Shown piece after piece: positions 1 to 6,664 of a DNA stretch of 21,780 bases. The stretch spans positions 1 to 21,780 of the forward strand of contig SYBY01000445.1 of the NCBI GenBank assembly GCA_005788585.1, written 5' to 3'. Every line of letters begins with the position of its first letter. Within the stretch, counting starts at the first letter, position 1. This stretch comes from Actinomycetota bacterium (GTDB taxonomy: Bacteria > Actinomycetota > Thermoleophilia > Solirubrobacterales > Solirubrobacteraceae). A program made the translations under genes and the position numbers. The notes beneath the pieces are model-generated. The model saw nothing but the letters and a program-made list of their open reading frames with translations, was not told the origin of the DNA and ran no database searches.

Positions 1-768
1 CAGGAGCTCGAGCCGCACCGGGACCGACGACGTGCCCTGGGGCGTCAGCGGGTTGATGCAGGAGAACGCCGGCACGTCGACGGTCGCAAATGGCGGCGCG
101 ATGCGCTCGGTGAAGTTCGAGCCGTCCGCGATGAAGCCGCCCGCCGAGCAGTCGAGCCCGAGGAAGATGCCGCCGAGATCGACGTGCAGGAACACGCTGC
201 CGCGCACGGCGCGGTTCGCGCCGCCGGACCCGACCGGGAGCGGCGGAAGGCTGTCGACGCGCGCCTGCGAGAACGCGATCGGTCCGCCCTTGGCGGTCCA
301 GTCGGTGTCCGAGATCTGTGGGGCGTCGTACGTGAACTCGGTGGCGTCGTCGAACGAGCCGGTGCTCGTGACGGTGATCGTCGTCGTGGCCACCGTTTCG
401 ACCTTCTGCCACTGCACGCCCTCGACGGTGTTCGTGCCGCGCACCGCGACCCACACGTCGGTCGGCAGCTGGTTCTCACCGGCCTGGAGCAGCCCGAAGT
501 TGTAGCCGTACTCGGCCAGCCAGTCCGGGAGCGTGACGTCGAAGACCTGGCCGGAGAGGCGGATGGTGTCGCCGGGCTGGGCGGTCGCCGCGCTCGGCGT
601 GCCGGTCATCGTCACGGGCATGTCGCGCCAGTAGCTGTCGTAGCTGTACTGGCAGGCGTTGTTCACCGTCTGGCTGCCCGCGACCGCTGTGCCCGCCCCC
701 GGCGAGGCGAGGAGCAGTCCGGTGGTCACCGCGAGTGCGGCGGCCCTGAAGAGGTTGCGTGGTGTCAC
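1..768 (-). CDS. Secreted Cys-bracketed modular protein, 3' end beyond the window
   Basis: Function is unknown; the protein is exported. The frame is open from a GTG at 768 to the left edge (256 codons). A GGGAG sequence lies 6 nt upstream of the GTG. Residues 1-30 form a Sec signal peptide: Arg near the N-terminus, a hydrophobic stretch and an Ala-rich cleavage zone. The first domain runs from about residue 31 to 225 and is bracketed by C39 and C207 (the latter in a 'DC' motif). It carries the family signatures TNTVEG (about 112-117) and GGPIAFS (about 161-167). A second domain begins at C237 (FSCINP) and continues off the window. The N-terminus aligns closely with the protein at 16932-18014 (shared VN-AC-Y pattern with the Cys at residue 39 in both, then a GTP motif). 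It follows the 853-3009 paralogue on the same strand with an 84-nt gap, so the two are probably co-transcribed. Surface or extracellular location is inferred. Confidence 0.8.
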   Translation of the reverse strand, partial: MTPRNLFRAAALAVTTGLLLASPGAGTAVAGSQTVNNACQYSYDSYWRDMPVTMTGTPSAATAQPGDTIRLSGQVFDVTLPDWLAEYGYNFGLLQAGENQLPTDVWVAVRGTNTVEGVQWQKVETVATTTITVTSTGSFDDATEFTYDAPQISDTDWTAKGGPIAFSQARVDSLPPLPVGSGGANRAVRGSVFLHVDLGGIFLGLDCSAGGFIADGSNFTERIAPPFATVDVPAFSCINPLTPQGTSSVPVRLELL

Positions 769-790
769 TGGTTGCTCCCGGTCGGTGAAC

Positions 791-828
791 GACCCCCGAG
801 CCGCGGCGTCGTGCCGCGGCCCGGGGTC
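791..828 (-). terminator. Intercistronic GC-rich hairpin between the two secreted-protein genes
   Basis: Positions 800-807 pair perfectly with 813-820 (8 bp, GCCGCGGC on both arms, loop GTCGT). A lower 6-bp stem pairs 791-796 with 823-828 across a small internal loop. It sits just after the stop of the 853-3009 gene and before the GTG at 768. There is no T-tract, so it may attenuate or stabilise the transcript between the two genes rather than terminate fully. Confidence 0.4.
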
Positions 829-852
829 ACTGCCTTGCCTTTCTGCGCCCGC

Positions 853-3009
853 CTAGCGGCGGAGGGTGACCCGCTGGGTCACGGCCTTGGCGCCCTTCGG
901 CGCGATCCGCACGGTCGCGGCGACCGACGTGCGCGCGCGCAGCACCGCTGCGCCAACCTTCGAGACGCGCAGGGTGTAGGTCTTCGTCGTGCCCGGGGCC
1001 ACGGTGAACGTCCGCGTGCCGGCCAGCGTCTGGAGCTTCGCCTTGCCCTTGCCGACCCGCAGCTTGCTGCGGCTCTTCAGGGTGATCGTGCCGGTGCACT
1101 GCGCCGCGCCGGCCGGGCACCCGACGGTGACCTTCAGCTTGCGCGTCTTCGCCGACAGCGCGCCCTTGGTGGCGCCGACGAGCTTCAGCGTCGGGGACTT
1201 GGGGGTCGGAGCCGAAGCCGGAGCCGGCGCGGCGGCGACGATCGGGGCCGCGACCGGGATAGCCGTGATCACCGGGCCGACCGGCGGAGCCGGGGCGATC
1301 GCGAACGGCGCCCTGGGTTGATGGGTGATCGCGTAGCGACCACCCGAGCCTGCGGGCACGGTGCTCGTCGACGGCGGATCGCCGGCGGGGACGGGGCGCG
1401 GGATGCTCAGCGACGCGTCACGACGGCCGAGATTCGAGAACCCGATCGCCGGGTTCACGATGTCCACCTTGCCCTCCAGGCAGTCGATGCTCGCGCCGTA
1501 GCGCCCGGTCTCCGCGCGGATGAACAGGGACCCGTACGGGTGCATCGGGAAGACGGCGCCCTCGGCACCGCTGTGACCGCGGCCAACGAGGGTCAGCTCC
1601 GGGATCTGGCCCGGCGCACCCAGCGAGAAGGCGATCGGACCGCCACCGGTCGGCGTCCACGTCGTGTCCGGGACCGTGAACTGGAGCTTGGCCTCGGGGT
1701 AGGACTCGTCACCCGTGCCCGCAACGCCGTCAGGGTCAACGAACGTGGTCTGCCAGCGGCTCTCGATCTTGACCAGCTGCTCGCCCTCGACGGTGTTGTC
1801 CGCCTTGAGCTGGATCCACATCGTGAACGGCTGGTCGAGCTTCCCGTCGGCCGGCAGCGCCTGGTACACGCCCAGGTTGTTGTAGAGGCCCTTCATCATG
1901 GCCTCGTGGAGCGTCACGTCGAGCTTCGCGCCGCTCAGCGTGTACGCCTGGCCCGGCGTGAACGCGGCGAGCGCTCCCGTGCTGAGCTTCATCTCGTAGC
2001 TGTTGATCTCACGGCCGATGTACCGGCCGAGCCCGTCGAGGCACGTCAGCTCACGGGCCTGGGCGAGCGGCGTGGCGGTCGCGAGTGCCGCCAGCGGCGC
2101 GCTCTGAATCGCGTAGCGGCCGCGGTCGCCACCGTCAGCAGGCGGGACGTTGCCCCGCTCGGCGTAGGCGATGGTGTTGTTCAGCAGCGAGGCTCCGCCG
2201 GAGACGCAGTCCAGCGACGACCGGCCCTGGCCGGTGCCGTGGTTGCCGATGCGCACCCGGGCGTAGAAGCTGCCGTACGGCCGGGCCGTGGTCAGCGGGT
2301 CGACGTCCGGCACGGCCGGGTTGTTGAACACGCTGTCCTGCGGGTCGCTCGACGTCGCGTTGGCCTTGCGCCACTGCGACTGGACGTTGACCTCGCCGAG
2401 CTGACCAGGCGGTGCCACGGAGAACGCAACGGGCGCCGTGGATGTCGGCGTCCAGAACGTCACAGCCGTATTGAGATTCGTCGTGCCGGCGAGGTTCGGC
2501 GTGGCCGGGCCGTTCGGCGCGCCGGCGTTCGTGTAGCGCTGGACCGAGGCGGTCTGGCTCGCCGCGTCCCACAGGACACGGATGTTCGCGCTCGGGTTGA
2601 TCACCGCGCGCAGCGTCTGGCGCTGCTCGAGCGTGTTCGTCGCGCGGATGGCGACCCAGAACGTGATACCGCCGAGCTTGTTCTCGCCGTCGGCGAGCAG
2701 GCCCGTCTTGCCGAGGCGCTCGAAGTACGCGTTCTTCAGGTCGTACTGGATCTGCGGCGCGTAGCTGACCTTCTGGCCGACGACGACGTCGCCGAAGTCC
2801 GCCACACCGGCGACCCGGAAGGTCAGGTCGCTCTCGGGGATGACGTTGTCGGCGGCGGCGTTCGCGCCGACCGGACCGATGCACTGGAACTCCGTGGCGG
2901 CCGACGCGGGTGCCGCGGCGGCGCCGGCGGCGAGGGTGCTCGCCGCCAGGATGCCCAGCAGCCGGCGCGTGCGCGCCCGGTGCGGGGAGAGGGTGTCGCT
3001 GGCTCTCAT
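853..3009 (-). CDS. Secreted protein with two Cys-bracketed domains and a basic C-terminal domain
   Basis: 718 aa, function unknown, exported. The ATG at 3009 is preferred over the in-frame TTG at 3012 because GGAG at 3016-3019 gives a 6-nt spacing to the ATG. Residues 1-38 are a signal peptide with an Arg-rich n-region, an Ala/Leu core and an APASAA cleavage zone. Domain 1 runs from about residue 40 to 300 (Cys at about 43 and 268). Domain 2 runs from about 320 to 560 (Cys at about 323 and 507). Each opens with an x-C-x-x-G-type motif, has a TNT/DNT-x-E motif in the middle and ends with S-(L/I)-D-C. A low-complexity Pro/Ala linker (about 560-610) leads to a C-terminal domain of about 110 aa rich in Lys and Arg, with two close cysteines (CPAGAAQC) and a final VTLRR. 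The same C-terminal domain closes the protein at 16932-18014. The gene is divergent from the DtxR-type regulator across 151 bp containing two palindromes, so control by that regulator is possible but unproven. Confidence 0.85.
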   Translation of the reverse strand: MRASDTLSPHRARTRRLLGILAASTLAAGAAAAPASAATEFQCIGPVGANAAADNVIPESDLTFRVAGVADFGDVVVGQKVSYAPQIQYDLKNAYFERLGKTGLLADGENKLGGITFWVAIRATNTLEQRQTLRAVINPSANIRVLWDAASQTASVQRYTNAGAPNGPATPNLAGTTNLNTAVTFWTPTSTAPVAFSVAPPGQLGEVNVQSQWRKANATSSDPQDSVFNNPAVPDVDPLTTARPYGSFYARVRIGNHGTGQGRSSLDCVSGGASLLNNTIAYAERGNVPPADGGDRGRYAIQSAPLAALATATPLAQARELTCLDGLGRYIGREINSYEMKLSTGALAAFTPGQAYTLSGAKLDVTLHEAMMKGLYNNLGVYQALPADGKLDQPFTMWIQLKADNTVEGEQLVKIESRWQTTFVDPDGVAGTGDESYPEAKLQFTVPDTTWTPTGGGPIAFSLGAPGQIPELTLVGRGHSGAEGAVFPMHPYGSLFIRAETGRYGASIDCLEGKVDIVNPAIGFSNLGRRDASLSIPRPVPAGDPPSTSTVPAGSGGRYAITHQPRAPFAIAPAPPVGPVITAIPVAAPIVAAAPAPASAPTPKSPTLKLVGATKGALSAKTRKLKVTVGCPAGAAQCTGTITLKSRSKLRVGKGKAKLQTLAGTRTFTVAPGTTKTYTLRVSKVGAAVLRARTSVAATVRIAPKGAKAVTQRVTLRR

Positions 3010-3015
3010 CAACTG

Positions 3016-3019
3016 CTCC
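3016..3019 (-). promoter_or_regulatory. Ribosome binding site that decides the start of the 853-3009 gene
   Basis: GGAG on the minus strand lies 6 nt before the ATG at 3009 but only 3 nt before the TTG at 3012, so it favours the ATG. Confidence 0.55.
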
Positions 3020-3072
3020 GATTCATGGCCCGACCGCGACGCGGGGACCCGGGGATGTGGGATGGCCGACCC

Positions 3073-3089
3073 GGTTCAGACCATGAACC
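3073..3089. promoter_or_regulatory. Palindrome, candidate operator (upstream site)
   Basis: GGTTCAGACCATGAACC is a perfect 6-bp inverted repeat (GGTTCA/TGAACC) around a 5-nt centre. It lies in the divergent region between the secreted-protein gene and the DtxR-type gene, 28-29 bp centre to centre from the second palindrome. The GGTTxA half-site is loosely like the halves of IdeR boxes, but the full site does not match the consensus. Confidence 0.4.
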
Positions 3090-3101
3090 TTTGCGGCAGA
3101 T

Positions 3102-3117
3102 GTAAAGCTAGCTTAAC
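3102..3117. promoter_or_regulatory. Palindrome, candidate DtxR-family operator
   Basis: GTAAAGCTAGCTTAAC is an inverted repeat with one mismatched pair. Its core AAGCTAGCTT is a perfect 10-bp palindrome. It is one of the few AT-containing stretches in this GC-rich DNA and lies about 45 bp upstream of the likely start of the regulator gene. It also covers a TTTACA that could be a -35 box for the divergent minus-strand gene. Its symmetry and composition suit a DtxR/IdeR/MntR-type operator, but it is not the classical consensus. Confidence 0.45.
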
Positions 3118-3127
3118 TCTGTGTGTG

Positions 3128-3154
3128 TTGTTAGCCCGCCGACCTCTCTATGCT
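3128..3154 (+). promoter_or_regulatory. Putative promoter of the DtxR-type regulator (leaderless start)
   Basis: A -10-like TATGCT (3149-3154) ends 6 nt before the ATG at 3161. A -35-like TTGTTA (3128-3133) lies 15 nt further upstream. No Shine-Dalgarno sequence precedes the ATG, which fits a leaderless transcript starting at or next to the start codon. The spacer is shorter than ideal. Confidence 0.4.
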
Positions 3155-3160
3155 TGGTCC

Positions 3161-3853
3161 ATGGCGAACCCGGCGGGCCACTCGGTCGACGACTACCTCG
3201 AGACGATCTACTTCCTCGCGTACCCCGTGGGCGAGTACCGGCCGGCGGACGGCTCGCCTGCCATCGCGGCGCGGATCGCGGAACTCCTCGGGGTCTCCCG
3301 CGCGGCCTCGGGCGAGATGCTCAAGCGCATGGAGGCCGAGGGCCTCGTCACGCGCGGGCCGTCGAAGGAGGCCGTCCTCACGAAGGCGGGCCTGAAGCGC
3401 GCCAAGCGCGTCGTGCGCCGCCACCGGATCGTCGAGCGGTTCCTCACCGACTACGTCGGGCTCGAGCCGCACGAGAGCCACGTCGAGGCCGACAAGATCG
3501 GCGGGACGTTCAGCGACGACATGGTCGACCGCATGAACGAGAAGCTCGGCTTCCCCGACCGCTGCCCGCACGGCTGGCTCGTCGAGCCCGAGTCCGAGCG
3601 CAAGGAGAACGACGACCTCGTGCCGCTGGCCGACGTCGCGGCCGGGCAGTCCGGTGAGATCGTGGCGCTGGCCGAGCACGACGGCGACCTCCTGCAGTGG
3701 TTCTACGCCGAGGGCCTGACCCCCGGGACGCAGGTCCGCGTCGAGGGCCACCAGGCCGCGGCCGGCCAGATGACCGTGCGCGTGGGCAAGCGCGAGCACG
3801 CCATCGCGCAGAAGGCCGCGGGCGGGCTGTTCGTGCGCGTCGACGACGCCTGA
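3161..3853 (+). CDS. DtxR/IdeR/MntR-family metalloregulator with an altered metal site
   Basis: 230 aa. The family consists of dimeric repressors that bind operators when loaded with Fe(II) or Mn(II); the location next to siderophore genes suggests control of iron acquisition. An N-terminal winged helix-turn-helix covers about residues 8-75. A dimerisation and metal domain covers about 80-145, and a FeoA/SH3-like domain about 155-228. The wHTH has about nine extra residues (around 22-31) relative to DtxR. Ungapped alignment from memory to DtxR gives H88, E92 and H107 for the ancillary ligands H79, E83 and H98, D11 for M10 and D111 for C102. G114 and G115 replace E105 and H106 of the primary site. 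I chose ATG 3161 because homology begins at once (DDYLETIY) and a -10 box sits just upstream; the frame is open further upstream but that part looks non-coding. It is divergent from the secreted-protein gene and followed 49 bp later by dat. Confidence 0.88.
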   Translation: MANPAGHSVDDYLETIYFLAYPVGEYRPADGSPAIAARIAELLGVSRAASGEMLKRMEAEGLVTRGPSKEAVLTKAGLKRAKRVVRRHRIVERFLTDYVGLEPHESHVEADKIGGTFSDDMVDRMNEKLGFPDRCPHGWLVEPESERKENDDLVPLADVAAGQSGEIVALAEHDGDLLQWFYAEGLTPGTQVRVEGHQAAAGQMTVRVGKREHAIAQKAAGGLFVRVDDA

Positions 3854-3863
3854 CCGACCCCGG

Positions 3864-3881
3864 CCCTTGCTTTGGCAAGGG
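3864..3881. promoter_or_regulatory. 18-bp palindrome between the regulator and dat: operator or terminator
   Basis: CCCTTGCTTTGGCAAGGG has perfect 7-bp arms and a 4-nt centre. It starts 10 nt after the regulator stop codon and overlaps the putative -35 box of the siderophore operon. No T-tract follows. The position favours an operator for the operon, although a terminator hairpin for the regulator gene cannot be excluded. Confidence 0.5.
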
Positions 3882-3894
3882 AACCGACTATCGT
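3868..3894 (+). promoter_or_regulatory. Putative promoter of the siderophore operon
   Basis: A TTGCTT (3868-3873) and a TATCGT (3889-3894) are separated by 15 nt, and transcription would begin at about 3901-3903. This coincides with the GTG proposed as the dat start, so the first gene would be leaderless, as proposed for the regulator gene. The -35 element lies inside the palindrome. Confidence 0.35.
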
Positions 3895-3902
3895 TCGCAA
3901 GC

Positions 3903-5267
3903 GTGCTTGACATCAGTGCGCAAAGCACCCGTACACCAGCGCCGGTGGACGACCTCCTCGCCCGCCAGCGCCGGCGGGAGTCGTCGGCCCGGACCTACCC
4001 GCGGCGCCTGCCCGTCGCCCTGGCCTCGGGCCGCGGCGCGGTCGTCACCGACACAGCCGGCCGTGAGTACCTCGACTGCCTGTCGGGCGCTGGTGCGCTG
4101 GCGCTGGGCCACCACCACCCGGTCGTCGTCGAGGCGCTCGAGCGGACGCTGCGTGACGCCGTCCCTCTCTCCACCCTGGACCTGACCACCCCGGTCCGCG
4201 ACGCGTTCGTCGAGCGGCTGTTCGGGGTGCTGCCCGCCCACCTGCGCGACGGATGCGTCCAGTTCTGCGGCCCGTCGGGCGCCGATGCCGTCGAAGCCGC
4301 GGTGAAGCTCGTGCGCACCGCGACCGGCCGCGACGGCATGGTCGCCTTCGCAGGCGGCTACCACGGGATGACCCACGGGGCGCTGGCGCTGACCGGCGAC
4401 CTGGGCGCCAAGCGCGCGCTGGGATCGCTGGGCATGGACGTGCAGCACCTGCCCTTCCCCACGGCGATCCGTTGCCCGTTCGGTGTCGGTGGCGATCTCG
4501 GTGCGCAGCTGTGCGCCCGGTCGGTGCGCGCGCTGCTCGAGGACGACCACAGCGGTGTCCTGCCGCCCGCGGGTCTCATCGTCGAGCCGGTGCGGGGCGA
4601 GGGCGGCGTGCACCCGATGCCCCCGGCGTTCGCCGCCGAGCTGCGCGCGGCGACCCGTCGCGCCGGCGTCCCGCTCATCGCCGACGAGGTGCAGACCGGC
4701 GTCGGGCGGACGGGCACGCTGTGGGCGAGCGACGCGCTGGGGCTGGAACCCGACGTGCTGGTGCTCAGCAAGGCGATCGGCGGCGGGCTGCCGCTGGCGG
4801 TGGTCGTCTACCGGCGCGAGCTCGACCTGTGGAAGCCCGGTGCCCACGCGGGGACGTTCCGCGGCAACCAGCTCGCGATGGCCGCGGGCGAGGCGACGCT
4901 GCGGCACGTCGTCGCCGAGGATCTTCCGGCGCGGGCCGCCACGCTGGGTGCGCGCCTCACGACGGCGCTGCGGGCCTCCGCCGGCGACGACCCGGCCGTG
5001 GCCGACGTGCGCGGCGCGGGGCTGATGGTCGGCGTCGAGCTGGTCGACCCGTCGGTGACCGACGGCGACGGCGTGCCGCTCCCCGACGGGGACCTGGCGG
5101 GCCGGGTGCAGCGCGCGATGCTCGAGGGCGGCGTGCTGGCCGAACGCGGCGGGCGCGGCGATGCGGTCGTGCGGTTCCTCCCCCCGCTGATCGTCAGCGA
5201 GGCGCAGGTCGACACGATCGCGTCGGTGTTCGGGTCGGCGCTGCGGGCCGCTCGGAGGGCGGGGTGA
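3903..5267 (+). CDS. dat: Diaminobutyrate--2-oxoglutarate aminotransferase (RhbA/Dat type)
   Basis: 454 aa, class III PLP-dependent aminotransferase, cytosolic. It is expected to convert L-aspartate 4-semialdehyde plus glutamate to L-2,4-diaminobutyrate, the first step to 1,3-diaminopropane. Visible features are the N-terminal GREYLDCLSGAGALALGHH segment, the GPSGADAVEAA cofactor-phosphate region, GGYHGMTHGAL, the ADEVQTGVGRTG strand with the PLP-binding Asp, and SKAIGGG with the Schiff-base lysine K290. Length is normal for the family. GTG 3903 is chosen because of the -10 box just upstream. GTG 3945 is an alternative; a start further upstream would run into the palindrome. Class III enzymes also include ornithine and GABA transaminases, but the directly overlapping decarboxylase and the siderophore genes point to diaminobutyrate. 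It opens a nine-gene overlapping run. Confidence 0.9.
   Translation: MLDISAQSTRTPAPVDDLLARQRRRESSARTYPRRLPVALASGRGAVVTDTAGREYLDCLSGAGALALGHHHPVVVEALERTLRDAVPLSTLDLTTPVRDAFVERLFGVLPAHLRDGCVQFCGPSGADAVEAAVKLVRTATGRDGMVAFAGGYHGMTHGALALTGDLGAKRALGSLGMDVQHLPFPTAIRCPFGVGGDLGAQLCARSVRALLEDDHSGVLPPAGLIVEPVRGEGGVHPMPPAFAAELRAATRRAGVPLIADEVQTGVGRTGTLWASDALGLEPDVLVLSKAIGGGLPLAVVVYRRELDLWKPGAHAGTFRGNQLAMAAGEATLRHVVAEDLPARAATLGARLTTALRASAGDDPAVADVRGAGLMVGVELVDPSVTDGDGVPLPDGDLAGRVQRAMLEGGVLAERGGRGDAVVRFLPPLIVSEAQVDTIASVFGSALRAARRAG
5254..5258 (+). promoter_or_regulatory. Ribosome binding site of ddc inside the end of dat
   Basis: GGAGG lies 5 nt before the GTG at 5264 and supports that start, which overlaps the dat stop codon. 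Confidence 0.6.
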
Positions 5268-6664
5268 CCGCGTCGCTCGTCGGCGGGCCGGCCGGCTCGC
5301 TCGGTCACGCGGCGGCGCTAGTAGCGGGTGCGGTGGACCGCGCGGCGGCGCGGCGCTCCGGTCCGCTGTCCGGCGTCGATCCTGAGGTCCTGCGGGAGCG
5401 GATCGACGCGCTTGACCCGTGCCCGGATACCGGGCTCGGGCTGGCTCGGGCCATCGCCGAACTGGAGCGCGAGGTGCTCGACCACGGCGTCTGGCCCGCC
5501 GATCCGCGCTGTGCCGCGCACCTGCACTGCGCGCCGCTGGTCTCCGCCGCCGCGGCCGAGCTGGCCGTCGGCGCGACGAACCAGTCCATGGACTCCTTCG
5601 ATCAGGCGCCCGCGGCGACGTTCGCTGAAAACGCACTGGTCCGGTGGCTCGGTGGGCTCCTCGGCCTGCCGTCGTCATCGTCCGGTGTGCTGACCTCGGG
5701 TGGGACGGCGTCGAACCTGCTCGGCCTGCTGCTCGCGCGTGAGCACGCCGCGCCGTGTGTCGCCGACGGTCTGCCGGCCGAGGCGCGGGACTGGCGGATC
5801 GTCACGTCGGAGGCCGCGCACTTCAGCGTGCGCCGGGCGGCGATGCTGCTCGGCCTCGGTGAGCGCGCGGTGCTCGCCGTGCCGACCGACGTGCGGGGCG
5901 CGATGGACGTGGGCGCGCTGCGCGCGGTGCTTGATTCGGAGCGGGTCATCGCCGTCGTCGCGACGGCCGGGACGACCGACCACGGCGCCATCGATCCGCT
6001 GGCTCCGATCGCGGCCGCCACGCGTGAGGCCGGGGCGTGGCTGCACGTCGACGCGGCGGTCGGCGGCGCGCTGGCCCTCAGCCCCGCGCTCGCCCCGCGG
6101 CTGGACGGGATCGACGCCGCCGACTCCGTGACCGTCGACTTCCACAAGCTGTGGTGGCAGCCGATCGGCGCGAGCGCACTGGTCGCGCGCGACGGGACCG
6201 CGCTGCGCGCGATCGCGCACCACAGCGACTACCTCAACCGCTCCGGCGACGAGGCCGACGGCGTGCTGAACCTCGCGACGCGGTCGCTGGACACGTCGCG
6301 CCGGTTCGACGCGCTGAAGGTGCTCGTGTCCCTGCGGGCGACGGGGCGGCGGGAGCTGGCGGGGATGGTCGAGCGCTGCGTGGCGCTGGCGTCGGCCGCG
6401 GGCGCCGCGGTGGCTGCGCACCCTCGGCTGGAGCTCGTCGCGCCGGTGTCCACGGTGACCGTGCTGTTCCGCGTCGACGGCGACGACGCCGCCCAGGTGG
6501 CGGTGCAGCGTGCCCTGCTGGCGTCGGGCTCGGCCGTGATCGGCCGGACGCGGATCGACGGGCGCGAGACCCTGAAGCTGACCCTGCTGAACCCGCACGC
6601 GACCGAGCGCGACCTCGCGGCGCTGCTCGACCTGGTCGCCGACGCGGCGGCGGTGCCCGCGTGA
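5264..6664 (+). CDS. ddc: L-2,4-diaminobutyrate decarboxylase (RhbB/Ddc type)
   Basis: 466 aa, group II PLP-dependent decarboxylase, expected to convert L-2,4-diaminobutyrate to 1,3-diaminopropane and CO2. Visible features are a substrate-side segment with HLHCAP (about residues 86-91), a QSMDSFDQAP region, the LTSGGTASNLLGL cofactor-phosphate loop, the conserved HVDAAVGGA with the PLP-interacting Asp, and DFHKLWWQP with the Schiff-base lysine K295. It is slightly shorter than Ddc of Acinetobacter, mostly at the N-terminus. The GTG at 5264 overlaps the dat stop (GTGA) and has a GGAGG 5 nt upstream; the frame is open far upstream but that part is a shadow of dat. Related decarboxylases act on glutamate, tyrosine or lysine, but coupling to dat argues for diaminobutyrate. 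Confidence 0.9.
   Translation: MTASLVGGPAGSLGHAAALVAGAVDRAAARRSGPLSGVDPEVLRERIDALDPCPDTGLGLARAIAELEREVLDHGVWPADPRCAAHLHCAPLVSAAAAELAVGATNQSMDSFDQAPAATFAENALVRWLGGLLGLPSSSSGVLTSGGTASNLLGLLLAREHAAPCVADGLPAEARDWRIVTSEAAHFSVRRAAMLLGLGERAVLAVPTDVRGAMDVGALRAVLDSERVIAVVATAGTTDHGAIDPLAPIAAATREAGAWLHVDAAVGGALALSPALAPRLDGIDAADSVTVDFHKLWWQPIGASALVARDGTALRAIAHHSDYLNRSGDEADGVLNLATRSLDTSRRFDALKVLVSLRATGRRELAGMVERCVALASAAGAAVAAHPRLELVAPVSTVTVLFRVDGDDAAQVAVQRALLASGSAVIGRTRIDGRETLKLTLLNPHATERDLAALLDLVADAAAVPA

Noticed and set aside
184..3105. 973-codon plus-strand open frame
   Set aside because: It lies antisense to two genes with signal peptides, family repeats and ribosome binding sites. Its translation is Arg/Gly/Ala-rich with no domain, as expected of a GC-rich shadow frame.
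3091..3160. Classical IdeR/DtxR box
   Set aside because: I looked for the 19-bp TTAGGTTAGSCTAACCTAA-type site in the divergent region. Only looser palindromes are present, so they are reported as candidate operators without naming the box.
3888..5678. 596-codon minus-strand open frame opposite dat and ddc
   Set aside because: Arg/Pro/His-rich shadow without recognisable motifs. The opposite strand encodes clear PLP enzymes.
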